From NCBI GenBank assembly GCA_001804315.1, contig MHFT01000036.1, positions 1 through 46,664 on the forward strand: 46,664 nt of DNA, written 5' to 3'. The DNA is from Omnitrophica bacterium RIFCSPLOWO2_12_FULL_50_11 (GTDB taxonomy: Bacteria > Omnitrophota > Omnitrophia > Omnitrophales > Danuiimicrobiaceae). Of the stretch, positions 8,116-16,871 are shown piece by piece. The notes beneath the pieces were generated by a model. It saw only the letters and a program-made list of their open reading frames with translations, was not told the origin of the DNA and made no database searches. Position 1 is the first letter of the stretch. Each line of letters begins with the position of its first letter. The position numbers were made by a program, and so were the translations under genes.

Positions 8116-8802
8116 ATGACGAATTCGCCGGGAACGCTTTACCTCGTCGGAACGCCGATTGGAAACTTAGGGGACATGACGCTTCGTGCGATCGAGATCT
8201 TGCGCGAAGCAGACTTTGTGATTTGTGAGGATACAAGACGAAGCGGTGCGTTACTTAAGCATCTTCAGATTAGGAAGCCTCTAAGATCCCTCCACGATCA
8301 CACTCCCAAAGCGAAGCAGCAGGCGATGTTAGAAGAGCTCAAAAAAGGTGCGCAAGCGGCACTCATCTCCGATGCTGGAACACCGCTCATCTCGGATCCG
8401 GGCTTACCCCTTGTTCGTGAAGCGATCCGAGAGCGCCTTCGGGTCGAGGCGATTCCTGGCCCTACGGCTTTTGTCAACGCCTTGATTGTGAGCGGACTTC
8501 CGGTGCACGCCTTTACGTTTCTAGGTTATCTGCCACAAAAAGAGAAGGCGAGGCGCGATGCACTTCACGCGGTTGAGAAAGAGTCACGGACCTTGATCTT
8601 TTATGAGTCGCCTCACCGAATTGCGAAAACATTAAAGGATATGAGTGAAATCCTGGGCGATCGGGAGGCTTCTATTTCCCGTGAAATGACCAAAAAATTT
8701 GAAGAAACCGTGCGCGGGAAAATCCCGGACCTCTTGGCGCATTTTATGGAGAGGAGGATCCGGGGTGAATTGACGGTCGTCGTCGGCGGAGCAAATCAGT
8801 AA
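8116..8802 (+). CDS. rsmI: 16S rRNA (cytidine-2'-O)-methyltransferase RsmI
   Basis: 228 residues of the tetrapyrrole-methylase-like fold. RsmI 2'-O-methylates C1402 of 16S rRNA with SAM. Family motifs are TLYLVGTPIGNLGDMTLRA near the start, CEDTRRSGALLKHL, LISDAGTPLISDPG, AIPGPTA and FYESPHRI. I chose the ATG that gives MTNSPGTLYLVG; the longer upstream frame overlaps the AtpI-like gene. The length is slightly short, so the C-terminal tail found in many homologs is missing. Confidence 0.95.
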   Translation: MTNSPGTLYLVGTPIGNLGDMTLRAIEILREADFVICEDTRRSGALLKHLQIRKPLRSLHDHTPKAKQQAMLEELKKGAQAALISDAGTPLISDPGLPLVREAIRERLRVEAIPGPTAFVNALIVSGLPVHAFTFLGYLPQKEKARRDALHAVEKESRTLIFYESPHRIAKTLKDMSEILGDREASISREMTKKFEETVRGKIPDLLAHFMERRIRGELTVVVGGANQ

Positions 8803-8847
8803 AATGAGGCAAGACCTGATCTTTTAAAACAATCAGCGTGATTGACG

Positions 8848-9459
8848 ATGGCTCAGAAACGTGTTGCGATCTTTGTGTCTGGTTCTGGCACAAATATGGA
8901 AAATATCGCGCGGCGCGTCCAGGCAGGCGAACTGGATTGTGAGCTTGCCCTCGTCGTTTGCGACAACCCCAATGCGTTCGCCCTAAAACGGGCGGCGAAA
9001 CTCGGGCTTGAAACATTCCTTATTGATTCAAAGCAATTTAAATCGAAGGGCGAATTTGACGCCAGAATCGATCAAGAATTAAACCGAAAAAGCGTGGACT
9101 TCGTTTTGCTGGCTGGTTTCATGCGTATTTTTGGATCTGAATTTGTGCGTAAGTGGCGGTGGAGGGTTTTGAACATTCATCCGGCGCTGCTTCCCAAATA
9201 TCCCGGTGCCCATGCGATCAAAGACGCCTTTCGCGCGAAGGAAAAGGAAACAGGCGTAACGATCCACTTTGTAGACGAAGGCGTGGACACGGGCCCCATC
9301 ATTTTACAGCGCGCGGTTCCGATCCATCTGGATGACACGCTCGAGTTGCTTGAGGCTCGTGTGCACGCTGTAGAGTACGAACTTTACCCAGAAGCAATCC
9401 GATTGTTTCTTGCCGGCAAACTGAGTGTGACAAGCAATCAAGTGGTCATCCGGAGATAA
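8848..9459 (+). CDS. purN: Phosphoribosylglycinamide formyltransferase PurN
   Basis: 203 residues. It transfers the formyl group from 10-formyl-THF to GAR in purine synthesis. N-terminal VSGSGTNMENI binds the phosphate. Catalytic residues are seen in LNIHPALLPKYPGAHA (Asn-His) and HFVDEGVDTGPII (Asp). Length is normal. The start used is the ATG; the track's TTG two codons earlier is less likely. It is followed by eno. Confidence 0.96.
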   Translation: MAQKRVAIFVSGSGTNMENIARRVQAGELDCELALVVCDNPNAFALKRAAKLGLETFLIDSKQFKSKGEFDARIDQELNRKSVDFVLLAGFMRIFGSEFVRKWRWRVLNIHPALLPKYPGAHAIKDAFRAKEKETGVTIHFVDEGVDTGPIILQRAVPIHLDDTLELLEARVHAVEYELYPEAIRLFLAGKLSVTSNQVVIRR

Positions 9460-9468
9460 GTTTGGTAA

Positions 9469-10812
<1,344 letters not shown>

Positions 10813-10834
10813 CGATGACGAGTGCCCCATCGAA

Positions 10835-11125
10835 ATGAAACGTTTCATACCATTGGTTGTCCTGTTGCTGATTGGCATCGCCGCCCTCATCTATTTGCCG
10901 GGAATTTCGAAGTATTTAAAACTGAAGCATAGAGAAGCAGGGCTTGATCGGGAGATCGAGCGCCTGGAGCGTCAAATAGAGAATTTGAAAGAGGAAGAGC
11001 ATCTTCTTAAAACCGATCTGGCCCGCCTTGAGGAAGTGGTGCGCGATGAGCTCGGCCTCGTCAAACCAGGTGAAATTGTGTACAAGGTGGTGGAAGAAGA
11101 AGTGGTAACAGGAGCGAAACAATAA
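10835..11125 (+). CDS. ftsB: FtsB/DivIC-family septum initiator
   Basis: 96 residues: a short cytoplasmic N-terminus, one membrane span (about 5-21), then a long coiled coil rich in Glu/Leu/Arg (about 30-70). The conserved ending is EEVVRDELGLVKPGEIVYKV, the RxxLGxxxxGEIVY signature of FtsB/DivIC. It takes part in the FtsQBL divisome complex. It lies downstream of eno, which supports the call. Confidence 0.9.
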   Translation: MKRFIPLVVLLLIGIAALIYLPGISKYLKLKHREAGLDREIERLERQIENLKEEEHLLKTDLARLEEVVRDELGLVKPGEIVYKVVEEEVVTGAKQ

Positions 11126-11166
11126 GGTCAGTAGTCCCTGTATAAAAAAGATCTTCGCTACATGGC

Positions 11167-11194
11167 TTGCAATTTCTAACTGCTTCTGTATAAT
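11167..11194 (+). promoter_or_regulatory. Promoter of the intron-containing tRNA-fMet
   Basis: TTGCAA (11167-11172) and TATAAT (11189-11194) are 16 bases apart, a near-consensus sigma-70 promoter. It lies 28 bases before the tRNA 5' end. Confidence 0.7.
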
Positions 11195-11221
11195 AATGAT
11201 ACGTTTTTTGTAGCAATCCAT

Positions 11222-11560
11222 CGCGGGGTGGAGCAGTCTGGTAGCTCGCAAGGCTCAAATGGACACAAAACTCATAGTGGTTGTGTCCGATGGGCTCCTC
11301 GACCGGAAACGGTCGATGGATATTCTGTCAAACTCGGTGGAACCCTTGGCGGAAGCCAGAGGTAATACCGAGCCAAGCCCGTCATTAACTTTGGCGGGAA
11401 GGTGTAGAGACTAGTTGGCAGAAACCCGAAGCATGAAGAATGCGAAGGGTTAAGGTATAGTCCAGACCACAAATCCGCCGGTCATTACGGCGGAGCAGTG
11501 AAAACTGAAGTGGTACGCATAACCTTGAGGACGGAGGTTCAAATCCTCCCCCCGCTACCA
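11222..11560 (+). tRNA. Initiator tRNA-fMet(CAT), split by a group I intron
   Basis: Exon 1 is 11222-11255 and exon 2 is 11518-11560. Joined, they give a full 77-nt cloverleaf: acceptor GCGGGG/CCCCGC with a C1:T72 mismatch (the initiator hallmark), D-arm with CTGGTAG, anticodon stem CAAGG/CCTTG around CTCATAA, T-arm GGAGG-TTCAAAT-CCTCC, and an encoded CCA end. The anticodon CAT is at 11518-11520. Positions 30-31 pair with 39-40 as G-C, but 29:41 is A-U, so only two of the three usual initiator G-C pairs are present. Without the intron the loop would be normal. Confidence 0.93.
11256..11517 (+). ncRNA. Group I intron (IC3-like) in the tRNA-fMet anticodon loop
   Basis: A 262-nt insertion. The 5' exon ends in U33 and the intron ends in G (11517), as self-splicing group I introns require. 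Core signatures include AATACCGAGCCAAGCCCGT (the J4/5-P6 region, as in cyanobacterial tRNA-Leu introns) and the P7 strands GTAGAGACTAG and TATAGTCC, which pair GACTA with TAGTC around the guanosine site. A P2 hairpin GGACACAA/TTGTGTCC is at the 5' end. There is no homing-endonuclease gene. I could not settle P1 and its internal guide by eye. Confidence 0.9.
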
Positions 11561-11648
11561 TACTTACTGCCTGACGGGCAGGCAGGGAGACTTAGGCCTT
11601 GGAATCCGCCTCCGGCGGATTCCAAGGCCTTTTTCTCTTGCGGGATCA
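11539..11648. repeat. Left direct repeat of island 1 (tRNA-fMet 3' end plus terminator)
   Basis: This stretch begins in the T-loop of tRNA-fMet and runs through CCA, a GCCTGACGGGCAGGC hairpin and the terminator to TTGCGGGATCA. It recurs with few changes at 18576-18688. It is read as the attachment site copy that keeps the tRNA whole. Confidence 0.8.
11594..11634 (+). terminator. Intrinsic terminator of tRNA-fMet
   Basis: A perfect 17-bp stem (AGGCCTTGGAATCCGCC and its complement) with a TCC loop, followed by TTTTT. It lies 34 bases after the tRNA CCA end. Confidence 0.9.
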
Positions 11649-11692
11649 CTTTGACGCGCCAATGTAACGGCGGATAAACGCTTTCTTTTCGC

Positions 11693-12226
11693 TTACTGGC
11701 GCTTCTTCGGTGAAGACAGGTTCAAAAAGTCCTCAAGACCAGCCAGGATCTCTTTGGAGGCCTTTTCGAAATCAAACCCGGAGCGAGAGTTTGCTTTGAG
11801 CCGGTCGATCTCCGTTTCAAGACGTTTCTTTTCTGCACTTAGTTCGCTGAACTTGCGGTTCAGAAGCTCCTTATGAGCCGGATCAACAGCGTCTAAGAGC
11901 GCGTCGATTTTCTTGTTGATGGTTTTGAGGTTTTGTTCGAGAGCTTTGACTTCCTCAGTCGGGTTTTTAAAACGCTCCTTCAACTCTGACCGAATCTCGG
12001 CCAGGACATTTGCGTAAGGGTTTCCTTGTGATAACCGATTTCTGATTCCTTTCACAGTAGAGTCTTCAAGCCGGTGGTTTGCGAAAGAAAAGTTTTCGCA
12101 AACCGTATTGCCACGGGTCCAATAGCCGCCGCAGGTGTATGAGAAGGTCTTGGTCCCATTGCGGAAGTCAGGTGGGGAAATAAGGGCAGAGAGAACGGAA
12201 GTATCTGAAGGTGTCTCTCTGGAAAT
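11693..12226 (-). pseudogene. C-terminal remnant of a large serine recombinase
   Basis: Reading leftward from 12226, the open frame encodes a zinc-ribbon piece (YTCGGYWTRGNTVCENF, with two of the expected Cys) and then the long Leu/Glu/Lys coiled coil that ends large serine integrases (about residues KNPTEEVKALEQNLKTINKK onward). The catalytic N-terminal and most of the recombinase domain are missing, and the frame starts after a TAA with no start codon before the zinc ribbon. It was probably the former integrase of this island, truncated when the RES-like gene came to lie next to it. Confidence 0.7.
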
Positions 12227-12232
12227 TTATTT

Positions 12233-12736
12233 TTAAGGCGGGGAAGTACCCCGGAAAGTAAGGGCATTGAAATAAGGGCAGATTTTGTGAGTCGAAAAAC
12301 CTTGGGGATAATTAGGGATGTTTTCAGTGTAAAGGACCAATGACTTCCCTGCCGAGTTCTTCTGACTCGGCCATATTGCTCCTTGGATGTTTGTACCTCG
12401 TAGCTGATGTATGCCCAGAGTTCCAGATGTCATCCCAGCATAGAAAGTAGTTTCTGAAATACCACTCGTTTCGCAATAAGCTTCAGCATCGAATATGGAG
12501 ATGGAATTTTCGAAACGGATCATGTACGTAACAGGATTGGTTAAGTAATCTTTCGTTTCAAACCGCGGCGTCTGTTCATCAAGGGAACAGTAAAGACCGG
12601 CGGTATTCGTCCACGTAGCTCTTCGCGCTCCCTGTGATGGGATTAATGGGTCACGGCCCTTCTCTACTGTCCGATATGCTCGGATTTGCATCGTCAGAGA
12701 AAATTTTTCCAGATCTGCCTTAGTGATTTTTTTCAT
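12233..12736 (-). CDS. RES-domain-like protein (island 1 paralog)
   Basis: 167 residues. It fits the RES toxin motif plan. An Arg lies in AYRTVEKGRDPL (RES motif YR...DPL). Next come GLYCSLDEQTPRFE, whose Y-S...E spacing matches YxSxxxxTAxxE, and GAIWPSQKN followed by SLVLY, matching the G-x-x-x-PS...nLvlF end with the catalytic-site Ser. RES proteins are ADP-ribosyltransferase-fold enzymes that break down NAD in Xre-RES toxin-antitoxin systems. It is about two-thirds identical to the protein at 42418. The last ~18 residues (after YPQGF) differ and may come from fusion to recombinase DNA. No Xre antitoxin is adjacent. Confidence 0.6.
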   Translation of the reverse strand: MKKITKADLEKFSLTMQIRAYRTVEKGRDPLIPSQGARRATWTNTAGLYCSLDEQTPRFETKDYLTNPVTYMIRFENSISIFDAEAYCETSGISETTFYAGMTSGTLGIHQLRGTNIQGAIWPSQKNSAGKSLVLYTENIPNYPQGFSTHKICPYFNALTFRGTSPP

Positions 12737-12765
12737 AACTTAAGCCTTTCCGAGGATACCAGTTT

Positions 12766-13275
12766 CTATAAAAATTTCGAGTGAAGAGTTCTTTCACGTT
12801 CGCGACTAAAAAAGAGTTGGTTGCAAAAGCAATGCACTAACTTGGTTGGGTCGTTATTTTCATATCCAGGCTTATAAGCCGGCCCAACACGAAAGAACGC
12901 ATAATTCGTCGTGGCATGAAAAAAATCAATGGCAGCCTCGCCATTGCTTTCATCCCCGCTATTTGGCTTCACATCGATTGAAGCGACGAAATCAGGTCTT
13001 TCAACTCCGTTAACTGTACTCTCAATTTCTTTGACATGTTCATGGCTATTGAGTTCCAGGGCAAGAAAAAGATGCGGGCCAGGGCTATCACCTTCGAACA
13101 GAAAGAAATACCTTGAAATGAAGCTGCCCCTTAGCCCATCAACAATTTTCTTAACGTAAGACACAAACTCCTTGTATGACCCGGTGGGTGGATCTTGCTT
13201 CAAATCATCGTGGAGTTTGTTTGAGGTAACTGGGTAATCTTCGAATGAGAAATTCAGATGAATCCAATTCGGCAT
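12766..13275 (-). CDS. Unknown protein, weakly like thiopeptide-type (SpaB_C) domains
   Basis: 169 residues, no membrane span. N-terminal MPNWIHLNFSFEDY, then ISRYFFLFEGDSPGPHLFLALEL, resemble the W...F-R-Y-x-D-x-GPHLRLR pattern of the lantibiotic dehydratase C-terminal / thiopeptide biosynthesis domain (SpaB_C). The key Arg residues of that motif are absent, so if related it is divergent. It ends 29 bases before the RES-like gene on the same strand and is probably co-transcribed with it, so it could be a partner or immunity factor. That is inference only. Confidence 0.45.
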   Translation of the reverse strand: MPNWIHLNFSFEDYPVTSNKLHDDLKQDPPTGSYKEFVSYVKKIVDGLRGSFISRYFFLFEGDSPGPHLFLALELNSHEHVKEIESTVNGVERPDFVASIDVKPNSGDESNGEAAIDFFHATTNYAFFRVGPAYKPGYENNDPTKLVHCFCNQLFFSRERERTLHSKFL

Positions 13276-13330
13276 TTATTAATTCTCCTCGTTGACGGAT
13301 TTTTTGACGTATGATTATTTCAATAACGCC

Positions 13331-13385
13331 GATGCCGTCGCGCTCGATGATTTTAACAGAAATGATCGATCGACGCGACGGCATC
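13331..13385 (-). terminator. Hairpin downstream of the small exported-protein genes
   Basis: A perfect 12-bp inverted repeat, GATGCCGTCGCG ... CGCGACGGCATC, separated by 31 bases. It is placed just after the stop of the leftmost of three minus-strand genes. It lacks a T-run, so termination is inferred. Confidence 0.45.
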
Positions 13386-13406
13386 AGTATACCCACACGA
13401 CACGGC

Positions 13407-13628
13407 TCAGAACCAGCTGCGGGAACCGCGTCTGCCTGTAAACGGATTTACATTCCCGCGTGAACTCCAGTTGTTCCAACGGATGCCATCAGGAGACGAA
13501 CTCCGGTAAGTCTGAACATACGTACCGTTGCTACGGTAATGACCTCGTGTGTAGCGATAGGCAAACGCTTCGGTCGAGAAGACCGTCAAAAACGCGAGCG
13601 CCAGAACTGCGAATATGAGCTTTTTCAC
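13407..13628 (-). CDS. Small exported protein with a GHYRSNGTYVQ-type domain
   Basis: 73 residues from a GTG start with GGAGG in front. The signal peptide is KKLIFAVLALAFLTVFSTEAFA. The mature part has HYRSNGTYVQTYRSSSPDG and NNWSSRGNVNPFTGRRG, a short motif common in small secreted or phage-associated proteins (x-G-x-Y-R-x-(D/N)-GTYV...NPYTG). It is Tyr/Arg/Ser-rich and probably an extracytoplasmic surface or matrix protein; function unknown. It is the third of three tandem small exported proteins divergent from the sigma/kinase genes. Confidence 0.7.
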   Translation of the reverse strand: MKKLIFAVLALAFLTVFSTEAFAYRYTRGHYRSNGTYVQTYRSSSPDGIRWNNWSSRGNVNPFTGRRGSRSWF

Positions 13629-13645
13629 GTGACCCTCCTTTCTCA

Positions 13646-13801
13646 TCATCTCGTAAGACCGGTCCAAGGAACGCCGTTTGACCGCATTACAGTTCTGACT
13701 CTCCAGTTGCCACCAGTGCAAGGCCTGTAATAAGCGAAGGCCTCTGAAGCATAGGTCAACAAACCCACTGCCAGTATCCCAAGAGCAATTAGCTTTTTCA
13801 T
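13646..13801 (-). CDS. Tiny exported protein (51 aa)
   Basis: Too short for most ORF callers. ATG at 13801 is followed by the signal peptide MKKLIALGILAVGLLTYA and cleavage after EAFA. The mature peptide is only 28 residues (starting YYRPCTGGNW). Its signal peptide resembles that of the next gene (13407-13628), suggesting they are related. TGA at 13646. I do not recognise the mature peptide. Confidence 0.6.
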   Translation of the reverse strand: MKKLIALGILAVGLLTYASEAFAYYRPCTGGNWRVRTVMRSNGVPWTGLTR

Positions 13802-13821
13802 TTTTGGTCCCCTTTCGTTTT

Positions 13822-14007
13822 TCAATCCAAATACGTTCCGAGGTAACCACCGCCATAAGTCGGCGTGAAAAACGTGGTTCCACCGGTGTTAAGATTGGTT
13901 GAGAGCACCGTGCCCCCATACCCCTCTCGGATGTAGTAGTCAGCCGCAAAAGCTGTCCCGCTTAACATCCCAAGAATCACCAAAACGCCCGTTATCCCCT
14001 TCTTCAT
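13822..14007 (-). CDS. Small Gly/Tyr-rich exported protein
   Basis: 61 residues from the ATG preceded by GGAGGCGAC. The signal peptide is MKKGITGVLVILGMLSGTAFA, followed by a Gly/Thr/Tyr-rich mature part with repeats of the type YGGT, TNLNTGGT and TYGGGYLGTY. An upstream in-frame start at 14046 would add 13 charged residues in front of the signal and is less likely. It is first in the minus-strand trio; an ECF sigma gene lies about 150 bases away in the opposite direction. Confidence 0.65.
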   Translation of the reverse strand: MKKGITGVLVILGMLSGTAFAADYYIREGYGGTVLSTNLNTGGTTFFTPTYGGGYLGTYLD

Positions 14008-14153
14008 TTCGTCGCCTCCTTTTTCTCTTTGGGTTTTTCTCTTCATTCCTCATTCCCTCCGTGCTATAACCTTCGTGCTTCTACTCTGTCTAACGCCAAA
14101 AGGCTCTAAAAGCGGACACTCCAAGAAATATTTGTTGTAACCATAAGATTTCT

Positions 14154-14825
14154 ATGAAGTTAGACTCAGAGACTCAAAGCTTAATCGTCAGTGCCAAGCT
14201 AGGGAATGAAGGGGCGATCAACAACCTCTTTGCCCGATACCAATCCAGGATCCTTCGGATTGTCCGCTTAAGGCTTCACTCGGGACTCCGCCAAAAGCTC
14301 AGGCTCCAATCCATGGATACGGTCCAAGAGGTGTTTGTATATGCCTTCCAGCATTTGAAGGATTTTGAACCCAAAAGCCAGGGTCATTTTCTAAATTGGC
14401 TGGCCAAAAAGGTGGAGCATTATATCTGCGACCGACTGGATTATGTGGGAAGAGCCAAAAGAGAAGCGCCGGCGGGCGAGATATCAATGGATCAGGAGGT
14501 CGAGCCAAGCACTGACACGAGTCAGAGGAAATTACAAATTAAGGATGACGGGACGACTCCGAGCCAATTTGCCGTTAAACAAGAAAGGGAGCAATTGATC
14601 GATTCCCTATTAGATCTTTTAGACCCTGAACAGAAAGAACTGATAATCAAGAGGGATTTGGAAGAGCTCACTTTCGCAGAGATGGGTGAACTTCTGGGAA
14701 AGACCGAAGACGCCGTAAGGAAGCAATACTGCAGGGCTTTTAAGAAACTGCTAGAGCTCTCGGAGGAAAAATTAAAACCTGTCCTGGCGGAAGAAACGTT
14801 TCGGAGATTTAAAGATGGATTTTGA
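14154..14825 (+). CDS. ECF-type RNA polymerase sigma factor
   Basis: 223 residues. The sigma-2 region is LFARYQSRILRIVRLRL ... DTVQEVFVYAFQHLKDF ... GHFLNWLAKKVEHYICD, which binds core polymerase and the -10. Sigma-4 is LLDPEQKELIIKRDLEELTFAEMGELLGKTEDAVRKQYCRAFKKL, a helix-turn-helix for the -35. A long linker with an acidic insert between them is typical of ECF groups in Planctomycetes and related phyla that pair with Ser/Thr kinases. Its end overlaps the kinase gene by 11 bases, strong evidence for joint function. The divergent small exported-protein genes are candidate targets. Confidence 0.88.
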   Translation: MKLDSETQSLIVSAKLGNEGAINNLFARYQSRILRIVRLRLHSGLRQKLRLQSMDTVQEVFVYAFQHLKDFEPKSQGHFLNWLAKKVEHYICDRLDYVGRAKREAPAGEISMDQEVEPSTDTSQRKLQIKDDGTTPSQFAVKQEREQLIDSLLDLLDPEQKELIIKRDLEELTFAEMGELLGKTEDAVRKQYCRAFKKLLELSEEKLKPVLAEETFRRFKDGF

Positions 14826-16737
14826 CAGTCTTCTACTAGAAATATTGGATGAATTTATCGACGGAAGAAAAGTCGATATCGAAAAGTATTGCAAAAGATA
14901 TCCTGAGCATAGAGATGCCGTCCTCTCAAAATTTAAAACCGCCGAATTTCTCAAGAAAAATTTCCACGAGGAGGAATTAAACGGCAAGCAATTAGGCGAA
15001 TATATTATTTTGCAAGAACTGGGCCGCGGCGGCATGGGCATTGTATTCCTGGGGATTCAACCCGCCCTTTCACGCTTAAGCGCCATAAAAATCCTCTCGC
15101 CCAGCTTTTCTCACGACCGAGAAGCTCTGAAAAATTTTGAAGAAGAAGCGAAGACCATAGCAACATTCAGCCATCCCAACGTAGTCCCCATTTATTCCTT
15201 CAGCGATGAAAAAGGTGTGCGTTATATCGCTATGGGATACATCTCTGGACGGTCGCTTAAGAACATAATCGAAGCACTGAAGCCAAACAAACAGCCCGAT
15301 AAGTTAAAGGCCGTTACGATCAGAGAAATCTTACAAGAGCCTCTTGCCAAAGATCATGACATATCGCAAAAAAACATTACGGTAAAGCGAGACCCCAAAT
15401 TCTGGGAGAAGTCCTACTTCCAATTTGTGGCAACCATTGGCGCGGAAATCGCTGACGCTTTAAGCTACGCTCATCAAAACGGCATCGTTCACGGCGATTT
15501 AAAACCCTCCAATATCCTATTAACAATTGAGGCCATCCCGATGGTCGCGGATTTCGGTCTATCAAGAAATATCAAGGAGCTCGCCTCATCAAAAAATAAT
15601 GAATTTGCCGGAACATTGATTTACGCGGCCCCGGAGCAAATCAGAGAGAATCTTCTGAATGAAAAAACTGACATTTGGTCTTTGGGCGTTACCCTTTATG
15701 AGTTGTTGACCTTTAAAAATCCATTTGCAGATAAGACGATTAAGAAAACGGCGGACAAAATCTTGAAGGGCAACCCAATTCTATTGAGAAGTTATAACAA
15801 GAAAATACCTCTTGAATTGGAGGCGATTGTTCTCAAATGCCTGGAGCTTAGCCCAAAAAATAGGTACGAATCCTTATCGGAACTTTCCAAGGATCTGAAA
15901 AACTATCTTGAATCAAGACCCATAAAAGCTAAACCGATTGGGGCCGTTGGAAGGGTCAGTAAATGGATAAGAAGACAGCCGGTTCTGGCGAGTTTTTCAG
16001 CCAGTCTTTCCCTTTCCACAGTCATCGCCTCAATAGTAATTTATGTTTTAATGGTTGAAACGTTGATCAATTCGGCCGGCAAATTGCAATCAAGAGGTTT
16101 GCTTGAAGAAGCAGAAAAAACATATAAGCAAGCCCTCGCATTGTCTTTAAGAGGTCCTTTTATGAAATCTATACGTGGAAGAGCGCTGCTTAGTCTTGGC
16201 GATATCTACAGTTCATACGAAAATGATAAGGAGTTGCCAGAGAAAAGAGAATTTTTGGAGAAAGCTTTAGGCTATTACAATGAATCCCTTCAGATAGACC
16301 ACCCACTCTATATGGCTGCATTAAATTCTGCGGCTGGTTGCTACGAACAGCTTGGTAATAACACTGAGGCTTTAAACTATTACAAGCGCATGCTAGATCT
16401 AAGCGCACCTCCTCAAAGCGTTCTCGCTATTTGGAAATATGCTGAATTATTGGCTCAACTTGATCGGTCAGAGGAAGCTCTCGTGTTTCTTGCGAAACAC
16501 TACAAAGAGGGAAAAGAATTCTCGATGGTAAAATTTCAAATTAGTGACTTCCTGGACAGTTTGATTAAATCTTCAGCGTATAAGTTAGTACCGATTACCA
16601 CCTACGATCAAATAAGGGAAATTCTATCCAAATATGGCTTTGAAGCAAAAGACATAGAAGATTTCATCAAATCGTATCGAAGCACTCATCCCTGGTTTGA
16701 CGAGCCCGATTTTGCGACCCTCCGCTCGTCAACATAA
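14815..16737 (+). CDS. Membrane Ser/Thr protein kinase with TPR-like extracytoplasmic domain
   Basis: 640 residues. A short N-terminal helical region (about 1-60) with KYCKRYPEHRDAVLSKF precedes a PknB-type kinase: Gly loop ELGRGGMG (68-75), Lys92 in AIKIL, catalytic HGDLKPSN (226-233, HGD in place of HRD), DFG (246-248), APE (272-274). A membrane span lies at about 391-415. TPR-like helices follow (EEAEKTYKQALALS, LGYYNESLQID, TEALNYYKRMLDL), so the C-terminus probably faces the periplasm or exterior. It likely senses a signal and controls the overlapping sigma factor. Its codon use looks AT-richer than flanking housekeeping genes. Confidence 0.9.
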   Translation: MDFDSLLLEILDEFIDGRKVDIEKYCKRYPEHRDAVLSKFKTAEFLKKNFHEEELNGKQLGEYIILQELGRGGMGIVFLGIQPALSRLSAIKILSPSFSHDREALKNFEEEAKTIATFSHPNVVPIYSFSDEKGVRYIAMGYISGRSLKNIIEALKPNKQPDKLKAVTIREILQEPLAKDHDISQKNITVKRDPKFWEKSYFQFVATIGAEIADALSYAHQNGIVHGDLKPSNILLTIEAIPMVADFGLSRNIKELASSKNNEFAGTLIYAAPEQIRENLLNEKTDIWSLGVTLYELLTFKNPFADKTIKKTADKILKGNPILLRSYNKKIPLELEAIVLKCLELSPKNRYESLSELSKDLKNYLESRPIKAKPIGAVGRVSKWIRRQPVLASFSASLSLSTVIASIVIYVLMVETLINSAGKLQSRGLLEEAEKTYKQALALSLRGPFMKSIRGRALLSLGDIYSSYENDKELPEKREFLEKALGYYNESLQIDHPLYMAALNSAAGCYEQLGNNTEALNYYKRMLDLSAPPQSVLAIWKYAELLAQLDRSEEALVFLAKHYKEGKEFSMVKFQISDFLDSLIKSSAYKLVPITTYDQIREILSKYGFEAKDIEDFIKSYRSTHPWFDEPDFATLRSST

Positions 16738-16871
16738 GAGTCGGTGGAACACTCGTTATGGGGGGCAAGCAGGGGGAAGCATGGGAACAATTCCCATCGA
16801 GGGTGATAAGTCACAACGACAATGCGTAAATTCAAAATCTTCGTAGCGCGATTCAGAATCGCGGTTCCCTT

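Noticed and set aside
8744-9016. Minus-strand ORF over rsmI/purN and similar long shadow frames
   Set aside because: They overlap well-conserved genes on the other strand and have no family motifs.
11272-11472. A 66-residue ORF on the minus strand inside the group I intron
   Set aside because: It shows no LAGLIDADG, GIY-YIG, HNH or other homing-endonuclease motif, and is on the opposite strand of conserved intron core, so it is a chance frame.
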